A stretch of DNA of 64,000 nt, taken from Sporosarcina sp. FSL K6-1508 (GTDB taxonomy: Bacteria > Bacillota > Bacilli > Bacillales_A > Planococcaceae). The translations under genes and the position numbers were made by a program. The notes beneath the pieces were generated by a model. The model saw nothing but the letters and a program-made list of their open reading frames with translations. It did not search any database and was not told the DNA's origin. Position 1 is the first letter of the stretch, and the number at the start of each line of letters is the position of its first letter. Location of the stretch: NCBI RefSeq assembly GCF_038007465.1, contig NZ_JBBOXF010000001.1, forward strand, positions 1,361,001-1,425,000, written 5' to 3'. This document shows, one piece after another, positions 41,645-50,916 of the stretch.

Positions 41645-42829
41645 TTATTCGTCGTCATCCGAACTGAACATATACGTTCGATGATGAAACTTCATACTGA
41701 AAACGAGTCCTATCGCGAGCATATTCCCCATTAGCGAACTTCCACCATAACTGATGAAGGGGAGCGGAATACCTGTAATCGGGAGCAATTGAATGGTCAT
41801 TCCGATATTTTCGAAGACGTGGAATGTGATCATTGCAATAATACCTGCACATATATACGTACTGAATGGATCTTTCAATTCAAGCGTGATCTTAGTCAGA
41901 TGATAGATGAGGAAGAAGTACAGACAAATGACCAGACTCGCGCCAATAAATCCCCAATCTTCCCCAATCGTCGTAAAAATGAAGTCGGTATGACTTTCCG
42001 CAACATATACTTCGCGGCCTTTATAGCCTTTCCCGAAAATCTCTCCTGATCCAATCGCGTTGAGTGAAGTAATAAGATGACGCCCTTCATTCGACGAATA
42101 AGAATATGGATCGAGCCATGAATAGATACGTTCAAATTGGTAAGGCGAGAACCCAAGTTTGTTTTGAAGGAAATCTTGTGCATAGAGTGCCATCCAAAGC
42201 AATATTGCCCCAATCGTCGCAGTCCCTGCAAACACCGGGAAAATAATTCGCCATGTTATACCTGAAACAACAACGAATACCGCTGTAATCGCAATGAAAA
42301 CGAGGCCTGTTCCTAGATCAGTCTGCATCATGATGAAAAATAACGGAGGGAATAAAACGGCAACTATTTTCCCGAGTAAATAAAAGTCGGTTTTCAATGT
42401 TTTCTTAACAAACTTTTCATGATGCATAGTAATCATGCGAGCCATGCCGATAATGAAAAATGTCTTCATGAACTCCGCTGGTTGGATGCTTCCGATTCCA
42501 GGAAGGTGGAACCAGCTTTTTGCTCCATTTCTTCTTGCGACCAGTTCCAAGTGTTCGGGAAGAATGAACAGAAGGGCTAAAATAAATACACCGCCACCAT
42601 AAATAATCCAGGAAGCTTTTTTATATTGGTCAGGTTCCAAATACATTGTGATGGCGATAATGACACAACTGACAATGTACCATTGAATCTGAGAAGGTAC
42701 GAAATTTATAGTGTATTGGCCAGTCGTCTGAGCTGAAGCTATCGCAAACAAACTAACAAGGAAAAACATCAGCAGGATAAATGCGAGTGACCAGTCAAAA
42801 CGCTCCGTGGGTTTATTGTTCATCTTCAT
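41645..42829 (-). CDS. FtsW/RodA/SpoVE family lipid-II polymerase, copy 1
   Basis: A 394-aa membrane protein with about ten hydrophobic segments, a SEDS glycosyltransferase that polymerises lipid II. SEDS features visible are MARMITMHHEKF, FIFTTIGEDWGFIGA and the closing GIPLPFISYGGSSLMGNMLAIG block. AAGGTG lies 7 bases before the ATG. It is followed by nothing on its strand and preceded by a close paralogue, 52 bp away, with which it probably forms an operon. Its ending FHHRTYMFSSDDDE is almost the same as the other copy's. Whether it serves elongation, division or stress cannot be told. Confidence 0.88.
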   Translation of the reverse strand: MKMNNKPTERFDWSLAFILLMFFLVSLFAIASAQTTGQYTINFVPSQIQWYIVSCVIIAITMYLEPDQYKKASWIIYGGGVFILALLFILPEHLELVARRNGAKSWFHLPGIGSIQPAEFMKTFFIIGMARMITMHHEKFVKKTLKTDFYLLGKIVAVLFPPLFFIMMQTDLGTGLVFIAITAVFVVVSGITWRIIFPVFAGTATIGAILLWMALYAQDFLQNKLGFSPYQFERIYSWLDPYSYSSNEGRHLITSLNAIGSGEIFGKGYKGREVYVAESHTDFIFTTIGEDWGFIGASLVICLYFFLIYHLTKITLELKDPFSTYICAGIIAMITFHVFENIGMTIQLLPITGIPLPFISYGGSSLMGNMLAIGLVFSMKFHHRTYMFSSDDDE

Positions 42830-42881
42830 ATATAATCACCTTGATTCCACTAAAATAGGATTTTTTAATCAGCCAATTTGT

Positions 42882-44069
42882 TCAGTCTTCCTCATCCGAG
42901 TCGAACATATAGGTCCGATGATGGAATTTCATACTGAAAACAAGACCGATTGCGAGCATATTACTCATAAGTGAACTTCCGCCGTAACTGATGAACGGCA
43001 GCGGAATACCTGTAATCGGAAGTAATTGGATAGTCATACCCACATTTTCAAACACATGGAATGTGATCATTGCAATAATTCCTGTACAAACATACACACT
43101 AAATGGATCCTTTAATTCAATTGCTACTTTTGTTAAATGATAAATGAGTATGAAAAACAATGTAATCACAATACTGGCGCCTATGAAGCCATATTCCTCC
43201 CCGATGACACTGAATATGAAATCGGTATGATTTTCAGGAATATATACTTCGCGGCTTTGAAAACCTTTCCCCGTAATTCCACCTGAGCCGATTGCCGTCA
43301 TAGAAGTTAGAAGGTTGTAGCCTTCATCGGATGGAAAGGAATAGGGATCTAGCCAGGAATAAACCCTTTTAAACTGATAGCGTGAAAAGCCAAGTGTCTC
43401 TTCCATGAAATTCTGCGCATAGAGAGCCATCCATAATAACCCTCCGCCAATTGCGGCTGTTCCCGCGAAAAGGGGGAGAAGAATTCTCCATGAAATGCCT
43501 GCCACAATTACGATAGCTGCAGTAATCGCGATGAACACAAGGGAGGTCCCTAGATCGGGCTGCTTAACGATGAAAGCGAGCGGAAGGATAAGAACAAACA
43601 TTATCTTGCCAAGAAGAAGAAAATCATTTTTTAAAGTCTTTTCCTCAAATTTTTCATGGTGTGTACTCACTAGACGTGCCATCCCCAAGATGAAAAACGT
43701 CTTTATGAATTCGGAAGGCTGGATTGTTCCAATAGCTGGAAGATGAAGCCATCTTTTAGCACCGAGCCGCATTTCGGCAATCTGTCCCTCTCCTCCTGGA
43801 GCGAAAAACAGGAAGACAAGGAGGAAAACGCCAAGCCCATATAAGTACCACGACATCTTTTTATATTGTTCAGGTTCCAAGTACATGGTCATTGCAATAA
43901 TAAATGCACCTACAATATACCACCTGATTTGCAACGGGACGAAGTTAATCGGATACTGCCCAGATGTTTGAGCGGAAGCGATTGTAAATAAACTTATCAA
44001 GCAAAATAGTAATAGAATAAAGGCGAGCGTCCAGTCGAAACGATCCGCTGGCCTGTTTGTCAATTTCAT
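42882..44069 (-). CDS. FtsW/RodA/SpoVE family lipid-II polymerase, copy 2
   Basis: A 395-aa paralogue of the downstream gene with the same length, start (MKLTNRPADRFDWTLAFILL against MKMNNKPTERFDWSLAFILL) and end. It differs in loops, for instance APGGEGQIAEMRLG against ILPEHLELVARRNG. SEDS motifs FIFSVIGEEYGFIGA and GIPLPFISYGGSSLM are intact, so both copies should be active. AGGTGA lies 6 bases before the ATG. The pair arose by tandem duplication; no partner class B PBP gene is adjacent. Confidence 0.88.
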   Translation of the reverse strand: MKLTNRPADRFDWTLAFILLLFCLISLFTIASAQTSGQYPINFVPLQIRWYIVGAFIIAMTMYLEPEQYKKMSWYLYGLGVFLLVFLFFAPGGEGQIAEMRLGAKRWLHLPAIGTIQPSEFIKTFFILGMARLVSTHHEKFEEKTLKNDFLLLGKIMFVLILPLAFIVKQPDLGTSLVFIAITAAIVIVAGISWRILLPLFAGTAAIGGGLLWMALYAQNFMEETLGFSRYQFKRVYSWLDPYSFPSDEGYNLLTSMTAIGSGGITGKGFQSREVYIPENHTDFIFSVIGEEYGFIGASIVITLFFILIYHLTKVAIELKDPFSVYVCTGIIAMITFHVFENVGMTIQLLPITGIPLPFISYGGSSLMSNMLAIGLVFSMKFHHRTYMFDSDEED

Positions 44070-44241
44070 TGAAAGTCACCTGTATTTCTTTATACTTTAG
44101 CACCTTTTAGTATAACGCATCGCGGGGACGGATGCATATCCTCATATTGGACGCATTTATCTACGTGAAGTTGCTCGGGTCTTGGCGGACGTGTTAGACT
44201 TGTGGGAAATTTAAGGCTTATTTTAGAGAGGGATCATCGTT

Positions 44242-44574
44242 GTGGCATGGGTTTATTTACTTATTGCAGGCGTTACTGAAATTATTTGGGCGACTGGTTT
44301 GAAAGAAGCGCAGGGATTCACCATTCTTCTGCCATCTATAATAACACTGGTTTTCATCGTAATCAGTTTTTTTCTATTCGCGAAAGCAATGGAAACGATT
44401 CCTATTGGAACGGCTTATGCTGTTTTCACCGGCATCGGAGCAGCAGGAACAGCAATTGCTGGTATTCTTTTATTCAATGAAGGGGCGGGTGCCAGCAAGC
44501 TGTTTTTTCTAGTGCTTCTGCTTGTTGGTATTGTCGGCCTTAAGCTTGCTGATGGGAAGGGGGAGGCTGAGTAG
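44242..44574 (+). CDS. SMR family efflux subunit (first of a pair)
   Basis: A 110-aa, four-helix small multidrug resistance protein. The catalytic Glu lies in helix 1 (AGVTEIIWATGLKEAQG), and the GTAYAVFTGIGAAGTAIAGI motif in helix 3 is typical of SMR. The start is GTG with AGAGGG upstream. Its TAG stop shares a base with the GTG of the next gene, so the two are translationally coupled and probably form a heterodimer such as YkkCD or EbrAB. The longer, charged tail (ADGKGEAE) is the usual asymmetry. I saw no guanidine riboswitch upstream. Confidence 0.9.
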   Translation: MAWVYLLIAGVTEIIWATGLKEAQGFTILLPSIITLVFIVISFFLFAKAMETIPIGTAYAVFTGIGAAGTAIAGILLFNEGAGASKLFFLVLLLVGIVGLKLADGKGEAE

Positions 44575-44888
44575 TGTCTTGGGTCATACTTATCATCGCA
44601 GGGCTATTTGAAGTGGCTTTTGTCATTACGATGAAATTATCGCAAGGGTTCAGAAATATAAAGTATACTGCATTGACAATCGTGTCAGCAGCACTTAGTT
44701 TCTTTCTCCTTTCGGTAGCCATGAAAGAATTGCCTGTCGGTACAGGGTACGCAGTGTGGGCAGGTATAGGTGCAGCGGGAAGTGTGCTAATTGGCATGGC
44801 TTTCTTTCATGAGAAAAGAAGTGCGCTGAAGTTCCTTTTTTTATCTTTCATCATAGCCGGGGTTACAGGACTTAAGTTATTTGGTTAA
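44574..44888 (+). CDS. SMR family efflux subunit (second of a pair)
   Basis: A 104-aa, four-helix SMR protein with the essential Glu in helix 1 (AGLFEVAFVITMKLSQG) and the GTGYAVWAGIGAAGSVLIGM motif. It starts at a GTG overlapping the stop of the first subunit by one base. Paired SMR proteins insert in opposite orientations and export cationic drugs or guanidinium-like compounds with proton exchange. The actual substrate is unknown. Confidence 0.9.
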   Translation: MSWVILIIAGLFEVAFVITMKLSQGFRNIKYTALTIVSAALSFFLLSVAMKELPVGTGYAVWAGIGAAGSVLIGMAFFHEKRSALKFLFLSFIIAGVTGLKLFG

Positions 44889-44971
44889 AGAGCTTACATA
44901 TATTAATCATGACGGGGAGCCGTTCATGGTAAACTGGAGTAACGAAAAATAATAGATAGTGAGGGGAAAGC

Positions 44972-46042
44972 ATGAAGAAAAGATTAGGTTTAGTGTACGG
45001 TGGAAAATCAGCGGAACATGAGGTGTCATTGTCGACTGCACGTGCGGTGACGCAGGCAGTAGATCTTGAAAAATATGAAGTGGTTCCGGTTTATATAACA
45101 TACGATGGCGAATGGAGAAAAGGTAAATCACTTCAGAGCCCTGTTGAAACACTAGAAGAACTGCGTCTCAAAGGCGACGGTGGCAATAAGCCTGATAGCA
45201 TCCATGATTTCCTGAACGGCGGAACAGATGATTTAGACGTCGTTTTCCCGCTTCTTCATGGAACGAATGGGGAAGATGGAACGGTTCAGGGACTCTTTGA
45301 AGTACTGAATGTTCCATACGTAGGGAATGGTGTACTCGCATCTTCCGCCGGAATGGACAAAGTCGTCATGAAGCAACTTTTCGCACAAGCAGGACTGAAA
45401 CAAGTGCCCTATGTCCACTTCATCCGAACTGGATGGGTCAGCGGACAACAACAGTTAGTTGACAAAATGGAGCAGGAGCTCGGCTGGCCAATGTTCGTTA
45501 AACCCGCAAATCTAGGCTCTAGTGTAGGTATCAGCAAAGCGACGGACCGGAAGAGTTTAATAGAAGCAGTGGAAATGGCTCTAAAATTTGACCGGAAAAT
45601 TATCGTCGAGCAAGGTGTGACTGCACGTGAAATTGAAATGGGTGTCATGGGTAACGACGAGCCATTATGCTCAGTATCGGGTGAAATAAAGCCTGTTGCC
45701 GCGTTTTACGACTATGAAGCGAAATATAAAGACGGCAACACAACACTGGCCATACCGGCAGAGGTGACAGAGAACGTCGAAAAGACAATGGAAGACATTG
45801 CTGTCCGTGCATTTAAAGTGCTTGATTGTTCAGGCCTTGTTCGCGCAGACTTTTTTGTCACAACAGAAAACGAAGTACTTATCAATGAAGTAAATACGAT
45901 GCCTGGCTTTACACCGACAAGTATGTTCCCGCTTCTCTGGCAGAAAACAGGCGTGACCTATCCTGAATTAATCGATCAATTAATCGAACTTGCAGTGGAA
46001 CGGCATGTGGAAAAACAAAAAATACAATATACGATGGATTGA
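44972..46042 (+). CDS. ddl: D-alanine--D-alanine ligase
   Basis: A 356-aa cytosolic ATP-grasp enzyme that makes the D-Ala-D-Ala dipeptide of peptidoglycan. Motifs: YGGKSAEHEVSLSTA at the N terminus, LLHGTNGEDGTVQGLFE, the ATP-grasp loop KPANLGSSVGISKA and the metal-binding end VNTMPGFTPTSMFPLLW. GAGGGG lies 7 bases before the ATG. It is followed by murF, 12 bp later, in the conserved ddl-murF order; MurF uses its product directly. Confidence 0.96.
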   Translation: MKKRLGLVYGGKSAEHEVSLSTARAVTQAVDLEKYEVVPVYITYDGEWRKGKSLQSPVETLEELRLKGDGGNKPDSIHDFLNGGTDDLDVVFPLLHGTNGEDGTVQGLFEVLNVPYVGNGVLASSAGMDKVVMKQLFAQAGLKQVPYVHFIRTGWVSGQQQLVDKMEQELGWPMFVKPANLGSSVGISKATDRKSLIEAVEMALKFDRKIIVEQGVTAREIEMGVMGNDEPLCSVSGEIKPVAAFYDYEAKYKDGNTTLAIPAEVTENVEKTMEDIAVRAFKVLDCSGLVRADFFVTTENEVLINEVNTMPGFTPTSMFPLLWQKTGVTYPELIDQLIELAVERHVEKQKIQYTMD

Positions 46043-46054
46043 GAGTGGTTGAAC

Positions 46055-47440
46055 ATGAAAAAACCTTTAACTGAAATCGCTGGATGGTTACAAGCGGATG
46101 GGCAAAATATGGAAGGTGAGTTCGTGACAGGCGTGTCAATCGATTCACGGACTGCTGCGGCGGGAGACTTGTTCATTCCTTTTCGGGGTGAACAAGTGAA
46201 CGGTCACAATTATGTGGAGCAAGCGATTAAAGGGGGCGCTGTCGCAGCTTTATGGATGAAAGACGAACCACATCCCCCTGCTGATTTGCCGCTGATTTTT
46301 GTCGAAGACCCGGAGAGGGCGCTTCAAGAAATGGCACGCACCTATCGGGATACACTCAGGTGTAAAGTCGTCGGCATTACGGGCTCAAATGGAAAAACGT
46401 CAACAAAGGACCTTATTGCAAGCGTGTTAGCTCCTTATTTCAAGGTGCAAAAAACGGAAGGCAATTATAATAACGAACTTGGTCTGCCGCTGACGATTTT
46501 GTCGCTTGAGGAAGATACCGAGTTCGCAATCTTAGAGATGGGTATGAGCGGGTTCGGAGAAATTTCATTTTTATCGAAACTAGCTAAACCGCATTTTGCT
46601 GTTATTACAAATATTGGCGAAGCGCATATGCAGGATCTAGGTTCCCGTGCAGGAATCGCTAAAGCGAAATTTGAAATTATAGACGGACTACAAGAAGGCG
46701 GTAAGTTATTCTATGATGGAGACGAACCGCTCCTGCGAGAACTTATCGGGCAACATCCAGCTGTAGAAGCTATCTCGTTCGGCCACCAAAAAGAAACGAC
46801 ACTGTCACTTGTGAAAATCGAATCTGGAGATGAGGGAAGTCATTTTGAAGTCACAGGTTTACTTGATGCGGAATTCACAATTCCTGTCTACGGCGCTCAT
46901 CAAGTGAAAAATGCACTTGCAGCTATTCTTATTGCCAATGAAGCAACTGTCAGCATTGCTGATATTGGTTCTGCTCTGCATCATACATCGCTAACAGATA
47001 TGCGCATGCAACCGGTTATTGTTGAAAATGGCGCGTTATTTATCAATGATGCCTATAATGCGGCGCCGACATCAATGCGTGCGGCACTTGCTTTCATAGA
47101 GGAAACTGGATTACGGAAAGAAAAGTGGATTGTTCTAGCTGATATGCTTGAGCTCGGAGATGACGAGCAAGTTTATCATGAAAATCTGGCTAACGAAATT
47201 ACGGCGATGGATCTGGAAGGAATCATGCTCTATGGTCCGCGCATGAAGTGGTTGTATGAAAAACTGGAAAAGAGCAACAGCGAAACGCGGCTTTTATGGT
47301 CGGAAAAGGATTACACGCCAATTGTGGATACACTTCAAGAATCTACAGGCGAAAATTCAATCGTCCTATTAAAAGGCTCGCGCGGAATGGCGCTTGAGTA
47401 TATTGTGAAAGACCTGATAGGTAAAGGAACAGGGGAATGA
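46055..47440 (+). CDS. murF: UDP-MurNAc-tripeptide:D-Ala-D-Ala ligase
   Basis: A 461-aa Mur ligase that adds D-Ala-D-Ala to UDP-MurNAc-tripeptide, completing the cytoplasmic precursor. The three usual domains are visible. The P-loop is ITGSNGKTSTKD; the family pattern NYNNELGLPLTIL and EMGMSG follow; NDAYNAAPTSMRAAL lies in the C-terminal domain. I choose the ATG at 46055 with GAGAGTGG upstream; a TTG two codons before overlaps the ribosome site. Its end overlaps the esterase gene by 4 bases (ATGA). Confidence 0.95.
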   Translation: MKKPLTEIAGWLQADGQNMEGEFVTGVSIDSRTAAAGDLFIPFRGEQVNGHNYVEQAIKGGAVAALWMKDEPHPPADLPLIFVEDPERALQEMARTYRDTLRCKVVGITGSNGKTSTKDLIASVLAPYFKVQKTEGNYNNELGLPLTILSLEEDTEFAILEMGMSGFGEISFLSKLAKPHFAVITNIGEAHMQDLGSRAGIAKAKFEIIDGLQEGGKLFYDGDEPLLRELIGQHPAVEAISFGHQKETTLSLVKIESGDEGSHFEVTGLLDAEFTIPVYGAHQVKNALAAILIANEATVSIADIGSALHHTSLTDMRMQPVIVENGALFINDAYNAAPTSMRAALAFIEETGLRKEKWIVLADMLELGDDEQVYHENLANEITAMDLEGIMLYGPRMKWLYEKLEKSNSETRLLWSEKDYTPIVDTLQESTGENSIVLLKGSRGMALEYIVKDLIGKGTGE

Positions 47441-48132
47441 AAACAGGAGTGCTGTTCATTCACGGATTCACAGGCGGTCCCTTTGAAGTGCGACCGCTTG
47501 TCAATTTTTTGAAAAGAGAAACCGATTGGCAGATTTCCTTACCGACACTCCCAGGCCACGGCCTGCCGTTGGATCTTGGAAAAGTGTCTGCTGACTCTTG
47601 GTTGATGGAAGCAGAGCTCGCGCTCAAAAAGCTACAAAAGGAAGTCGACCGCGTAATCGTGGTCGGCTTTTCGATGGGTGGGCTTATTGCCATGTATCTT
47701 GCGTTGCGGTACAAGTTCGACAAACTTGTTCTTTTAAGTGCGGCGGCAAAGTATATAAGTCCTCGCATCCTATTGAAAGAAATGGGAACCATGTTAGCGA
47801 AACCGATTAAAGCAAAATATCCGCCGAATACATTTTACCATTTATACGAATATAAATTGACCCACACGCCGCTGCGTGCCACATTCGAATTTTTACGTAT
47901 CGTAAGAATAATTGAACCCTATTATGGACTTATTACAACTCCCGTATGTATCGTTCAAGGCGAGAAAGATGGAATTGTCCCGTTTACTACCGCTAAACAT
48001 CTAATGAAAACACTTGGTTCCGAAAAAAAGGAATTCATAAAATCACCTCTTGGGAAGCATCATATCTGTTACAGCGATGACTGTGACAATTGGTTCAATG
48101 AAGTGCTTCGGTTCATGCAAGAAGATGTCTAG
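47437..48132 (+). CDS. Carboxylesterase, Est30-like alpha/beta hydrolase
   Basis: A 231-aa cytosolic hydrolase of the thermostable Est30 type. The nucleophile elbow is VGFSMGGL, the oxyanion region is LFIHGFTGGPFEVRPL, and the late Asp (QGEKDGIVP) and His (LGKHHICY) complete the triad. It is coupled to murF by an ATGA overlap, as often seen in Bacillales. Its TAG stop codon is part of the TGTCTAG left end of an interspersed repeat. The natural ester is unknown. Confidence 0.9.
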   Translation: MKTGVLFIHGFTGGPFEVRPLVNFLKRETDWQISLPTLPGHGLPLDLGKVSADSWLMEAELALKKLQKEVDRVIVVGFSMGGLIAMYLALRYKFDKLVLLSAAAKYISPRILLKEMGTMLAKPIKAKYPPNTFYHLYEYKLTHTPLRATFEFLRIVRIIEPYYGLITTPVCIVQGEKDGIVPFTTAKHLMKTLGSEKKEFIKSPLGKHHICYSDDCDNWFNEVLRFMQEDV

Positions 48133-48340
48133 TTCCAGCGACAGGCCTCTTCCGCTTTTCAATCCTGTCTAGCTCCAGTAGCCAGACGCTCGGGTCATAA
48201 GCTGGCCCAGCTATTCGGCAAAAAACGCCGCTTCGCCGGTCCATCTTATGCCAGGCCTACAGGATGTAGGTCATGCAGCCATTGCCGCAGGAAGCGGCGT
48301 ACTTTGGCTGCGTTCCCTCGGCTGACTACTTCCGCTTTTC
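48126..48340 (+). repeat. Two adjacent copies of the interspersed hairpin element
   Basis: A minimal copy (TGTCTAGTTCCAGCGACAGG to CTTCCGCTTTTC, 48126-48160) is followed by a long copy from 48166. The long copy reads TGTCTAGCTCCAGTAGCCAG, a GGCAAAAAACGCCG-type hairpin, CCTACAGGATGTAGG, then GCAGCCATTGCCGCAGGAAG CGGCG closed by GGCTGC, and ends in ACTTCCGCTTTTC. The same module order is seen at 31.3 kb and, reversed, at 21.3 kb. The stretch from here to 48680 holds only this, a terminator-like hairpin and the cshA leader. Confidence 0.85.
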
Positions 48341-48431
48341 ACAAGTAAACTGACTATTACCACTTAAGCGGATTGATTGCGTAGTGCTTTTATCCATGTT
48401 ATACTACGATGAACATTGGATACATTTACGT

Positions 48432-48466
48432 AGCACTCTTCATACGTGAAGAGTACTTTTTTTTGA
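48432..48466 (+). terminator. Terminator-like hairpin upstream of cshA
   Basis: ACTCTTCA pairs with TGAAGAGT around TACG, followed after two bases by eight T residues. It could end the ddl-murF-esterase transcript or, if a promoter lies before it, act as an attenuator in the cshA leader. It lies 214 bases before the cshA start. Confidence 0.65.
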
Positions 48467-48679
48467 ATTTAACGGTTTGCTCATATAAGTTGGACGACTT
48501 GTCCGTTGATCGAACCGCTCGGCAAAGACCGGGCTTTCCTTTTCAACCATAACCTCTACTTATACTATAGAGAATGCAAAATATCGGAAACGTTCCCTTT
48601 TAACAGGCTCGAATTTGCCGTGCCTTCATTTGCAAATGTAACCAATTGTCAAATGAAAAAACAAAGGAGATTGATAAGT

Positions 48680-50194
48680 TTGACTAATTTTTCAGAATTA
48701 AATATCAGTGAATCAACACAACGCGCGCTAGCTAAAATGGGGTTTGAAGAAGCAACGCCAATCCAAGAAGGTACTGTCCGTTTTGGTATGGAAGGTCGCG
48801 ACGTTATCGGTCAAGCTCAAACTGGTACTGGTAAAACAGCTGCATTCGGTATTCCTATCATTGAAAAAATCGATACAAGAAACCCTGCAGTACAGGCACT
48901 TGTAATTGCGCCAACACGTGAATTGGCTATTCAAGTTTCTGAAGAAATCTACAAAATCGGTGCTGACAAACGTGCACGCATCCTTTCAGTTTACGGCGGT
49001 CAAGAAATCGGACGTCAGATCCGCGCATTGCGCAATAACCCGCAAATCATCGTTGGAACGCCAGGGCGTATTCTTGATCACATCAAACGTAAAACATTGA
49101 AACTTGATGGCGTACAAACACTTGTACTTGATGAAGCAGACGAAATGTTGAACATGGGCTTCATCGAAGATATCAACACGATTCTTGCTAGTGTGCCATC
49201 TGAGCGCCAAACACTCCTATTCTCGGCTACAATGCCTGGACCTATCCGTAAAATTGCGGAAACGTTCATGAAAAATCCGGAAATGGTTAAAATTAAGTCA
49301 AAAGAAATGACTGTCGAAAATATCGAACAGTTCTTTGTTAAATCACAAGAACGCGAAAAATTCGATATTCTTTCTCGTTTGTTGAACGTTCAACAACCAG
49401 AGCTTGCAATCATCTTTGGCCGGACGAAACGCCGTGTTGATGAACTATCTCATGCACTAAGTATCCGCGGGTACATCGCTGAAGGAATCCACGGCGATTT
49501 GACTCAAGCGAAGCGTATGTCGGTTCTTCGTCAGTTTAAAGAAGGTAAAGTTGACATCCTAGTTGCAACTGACGTTGCGGCACGCGGACTCGATATTTCA
49601 GGCGTAACGCATGTTTACAACTTCGATATTCCACAAGATCCTGAAAGCTATGTTCACCGTATTGGTCGTACAGGGCGAGCAGGTAAAAGTGGAGTGGCAA
49701 TTACATTTGTAACACCACGTGAAATGGGTTACCTTCGTATTGTTGAAGAAACAACTAAAAAGCAAATGACTGCTTTGAATCCACCATCATCTGACGAAGC
49801 GATCCTTGGTCAGCAACGTGTGGCTGTTGAACAACTTACGGAAATCGTAAACAAAAACGAATTGAGTGATTACACGCATCTTGCAACTGAATTGCTTGAG
49901 AAGTATGAAGCAAAAGACCTTGTTGCAGCGGCAATCAGATCATTAACACGTGAACCGAATGATACACCTGTATCGATTTCGGAAGAGCGTCCATTACCAG
50001 CACGTGGAAATTCACGCGGCGGTGGCGGTGGTTATAAAGGCAACCGCAGTGGCGGTCGTCCGTCAGGCGGCGGTCGCGGTTATGGCGGCGGAGCTCGTCG
50101 TAGCGGCGGAAGCGGCGGTAACGCTCCAAGCGGCAGCCGTGACGGATCAAGAAGAGACAGCGGTCGTTCACGCAACACTAAATCAGATCGTTAA
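48680..50194 (+). CDS. cshA: DEAD-box RNA helicase CshA
   Basis: A 504-aa ATP-dependent RNA helicase that unwinds structured RNA in ribosome assembly, RNA decay and cold adaptation. All motifs are present: Q motif (GFEEATPIQEGTV), AQTGTGKT, PTRELA, TPGR, DEAD, SAT, then ARGLDI and HRIGRTGRAG in the second RecA domain. The C-terminal tail is Gly/Arg/Ser-rich (RGG-like) and binds RNA. The start is a TTG with AGGAG 9 bases upstream. An open stretch to 48506 exists, but it has no family similarity. The position after ddl-murF matches B. subtilis ydbR. Confidence 0.95.
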   Translation: MTNFSELNISESTQRALAKMGFEEATPIQEGTVRFGMEGRDVIGQAQTGTGKTAAFGIPIIEKIDTRNPAVQALVIAPTRELAIQVSEEIYKIGADKRARILSVYGGQEIGRQIRALRNNPQIIVGTPGRILDHIKRKTLKLDGVQTLVLDEADEMLNMGFIEDINTILASVPSERQTLLFSATMPGPIRKIAETFMKNPEMVKIKSKEMTVENIEQFFVKSQEREKFDILSRLLNVQQPELAIIFGRTKRRVDELSHALSIRGYIAEGIHGDLTQAKRMSVLRQFKEGKVDILVATDVAARGLDISGVTHVYNFDIPQDPESYVHRIGRTGRAGKSGVAITFVTPREMGYLRIVEETTKKQMTALNPPSSDEAILGQQRVAVEQLTEIVNKNELSDYTHLATELLEKYEAKDLVAAAIRSLTREPNDTPVSISEERPLPARGNSRGGGGGYKGNRSGGRPSGGGRGYGGGARRSGGSGGNAPSGSRDGSRRDSGRSRNTKSDR

Positions 50195-50208
50195 TACGAA
50201 AAAGTATG

Positions 50209-50256
50209 TAGGAAAGCCGGGTAGCGCAATTAGCGCACACCCGGCTTTTTTGTACA
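50209..50256 (+). terminator. Terminator of cshA
   Basis: AAAGCCGGGT-AGCGC pairs with GCGC-ACACCCGGCTTTTTT around AATTA; a strong GC stem with a T tract. Confidence 0.88.
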
Positions 50257-50436
50257 TTTTAAAGTCCACAACTTTGTGTAGAAACTAGCCTAGGTTCCTG
50301 TTGAACTAGACAATATAAAGTTAAAAGTAAACAACTTAATACAAACCATCATACAGAACCCTAAATACAATCTTGTGAAATGAAACATTTCACGTCCTGA
50401 ATCGTATAGAATAAGTTAGAAGGGAGAGGTGTTTAT

Positions 50437-50916
50437 ATGAGAGAGCAACCGGTGAACCGGATTTCGGAAAAAGGGTTAAAAGTTTGGAGATTATACGGGA
50501 TTATACAAACAGCATTCTTATTACTCGTAGCAATTGGGGCGGGTGTATTGACTTACATATTTAAAGGTCCGTGGTGGATATATGCAGTGGCTGCAACGGT
50601 CGTCATTCTATATGCGTACTTTTTTATTTATTTATTCCCTAAAGTAAGATGGAGACGTTGGCGCTATGAAGTACGAGAATCGGAAATTGAGCTGCAACAT
50701 GGTATTTTCATCGTTAAGCGCACATTAATCCCGATGGTGCGTGTTCAGCACGTAGACACGGCGCAAGGGCCTATTTTGCGGAAGTACGACTTGGCTGAAA
50801 TCACGGTTTCTACAGCAGCGACAAATCATACTATCCCTGCTCTTGTAATGGAAGAGGCAGATGAACTTCGTAGCAGAATATCAGCGCTTGCAAGGGTGGC
50901 GGAAGAAGATGTCTGA
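50437..50916 (+). CDS. ydbS: bPH2 (DUF304) membrane protein YdbS
   Basis: A 159-aa protein with two membrane helices (about 22-70) and a bacterial PH-like domain (PF03703). The core reads YEVRESEIELQHGIF, then VKRTLIPMVRVQHVDTAQGP. It corresponds to B. subtilis YdbS, which with YdbT increases resistance to some antimicrobial peptides. AGGGAGAGGTG precedes the ATG. It overlaps the YdbT gene by 8 bases. Confidence 0.9.
   Translation: MREQPVNRISEKGLKVWRLYGIIQTAFLLLVAIGAGVLTYIFKGPWWIYAVAATVVILYAYFFIYLFPKVRWRRWRYEVRESEIELQHGIFIVKRTLIPMVRVQHVDTAQGPILRKYDLAEITVSTAATNHTIPALVMEEADELRSRISALARVAEEDV

Noticed and set aside
44070..44241. Guanidine (ykkC) riboswitch before the paired SMR genes
   Set aside because: The 170-bp leader shows none of the conserved ykkC blocks that I can recognise and no terminator-like expression platform.
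48506..48679. 58-residue N-terminal extension of CshA
   Set aside because: The extension shows no similarity to helicases, and the AGGAG-TTG at 48680 gives the normal family start.
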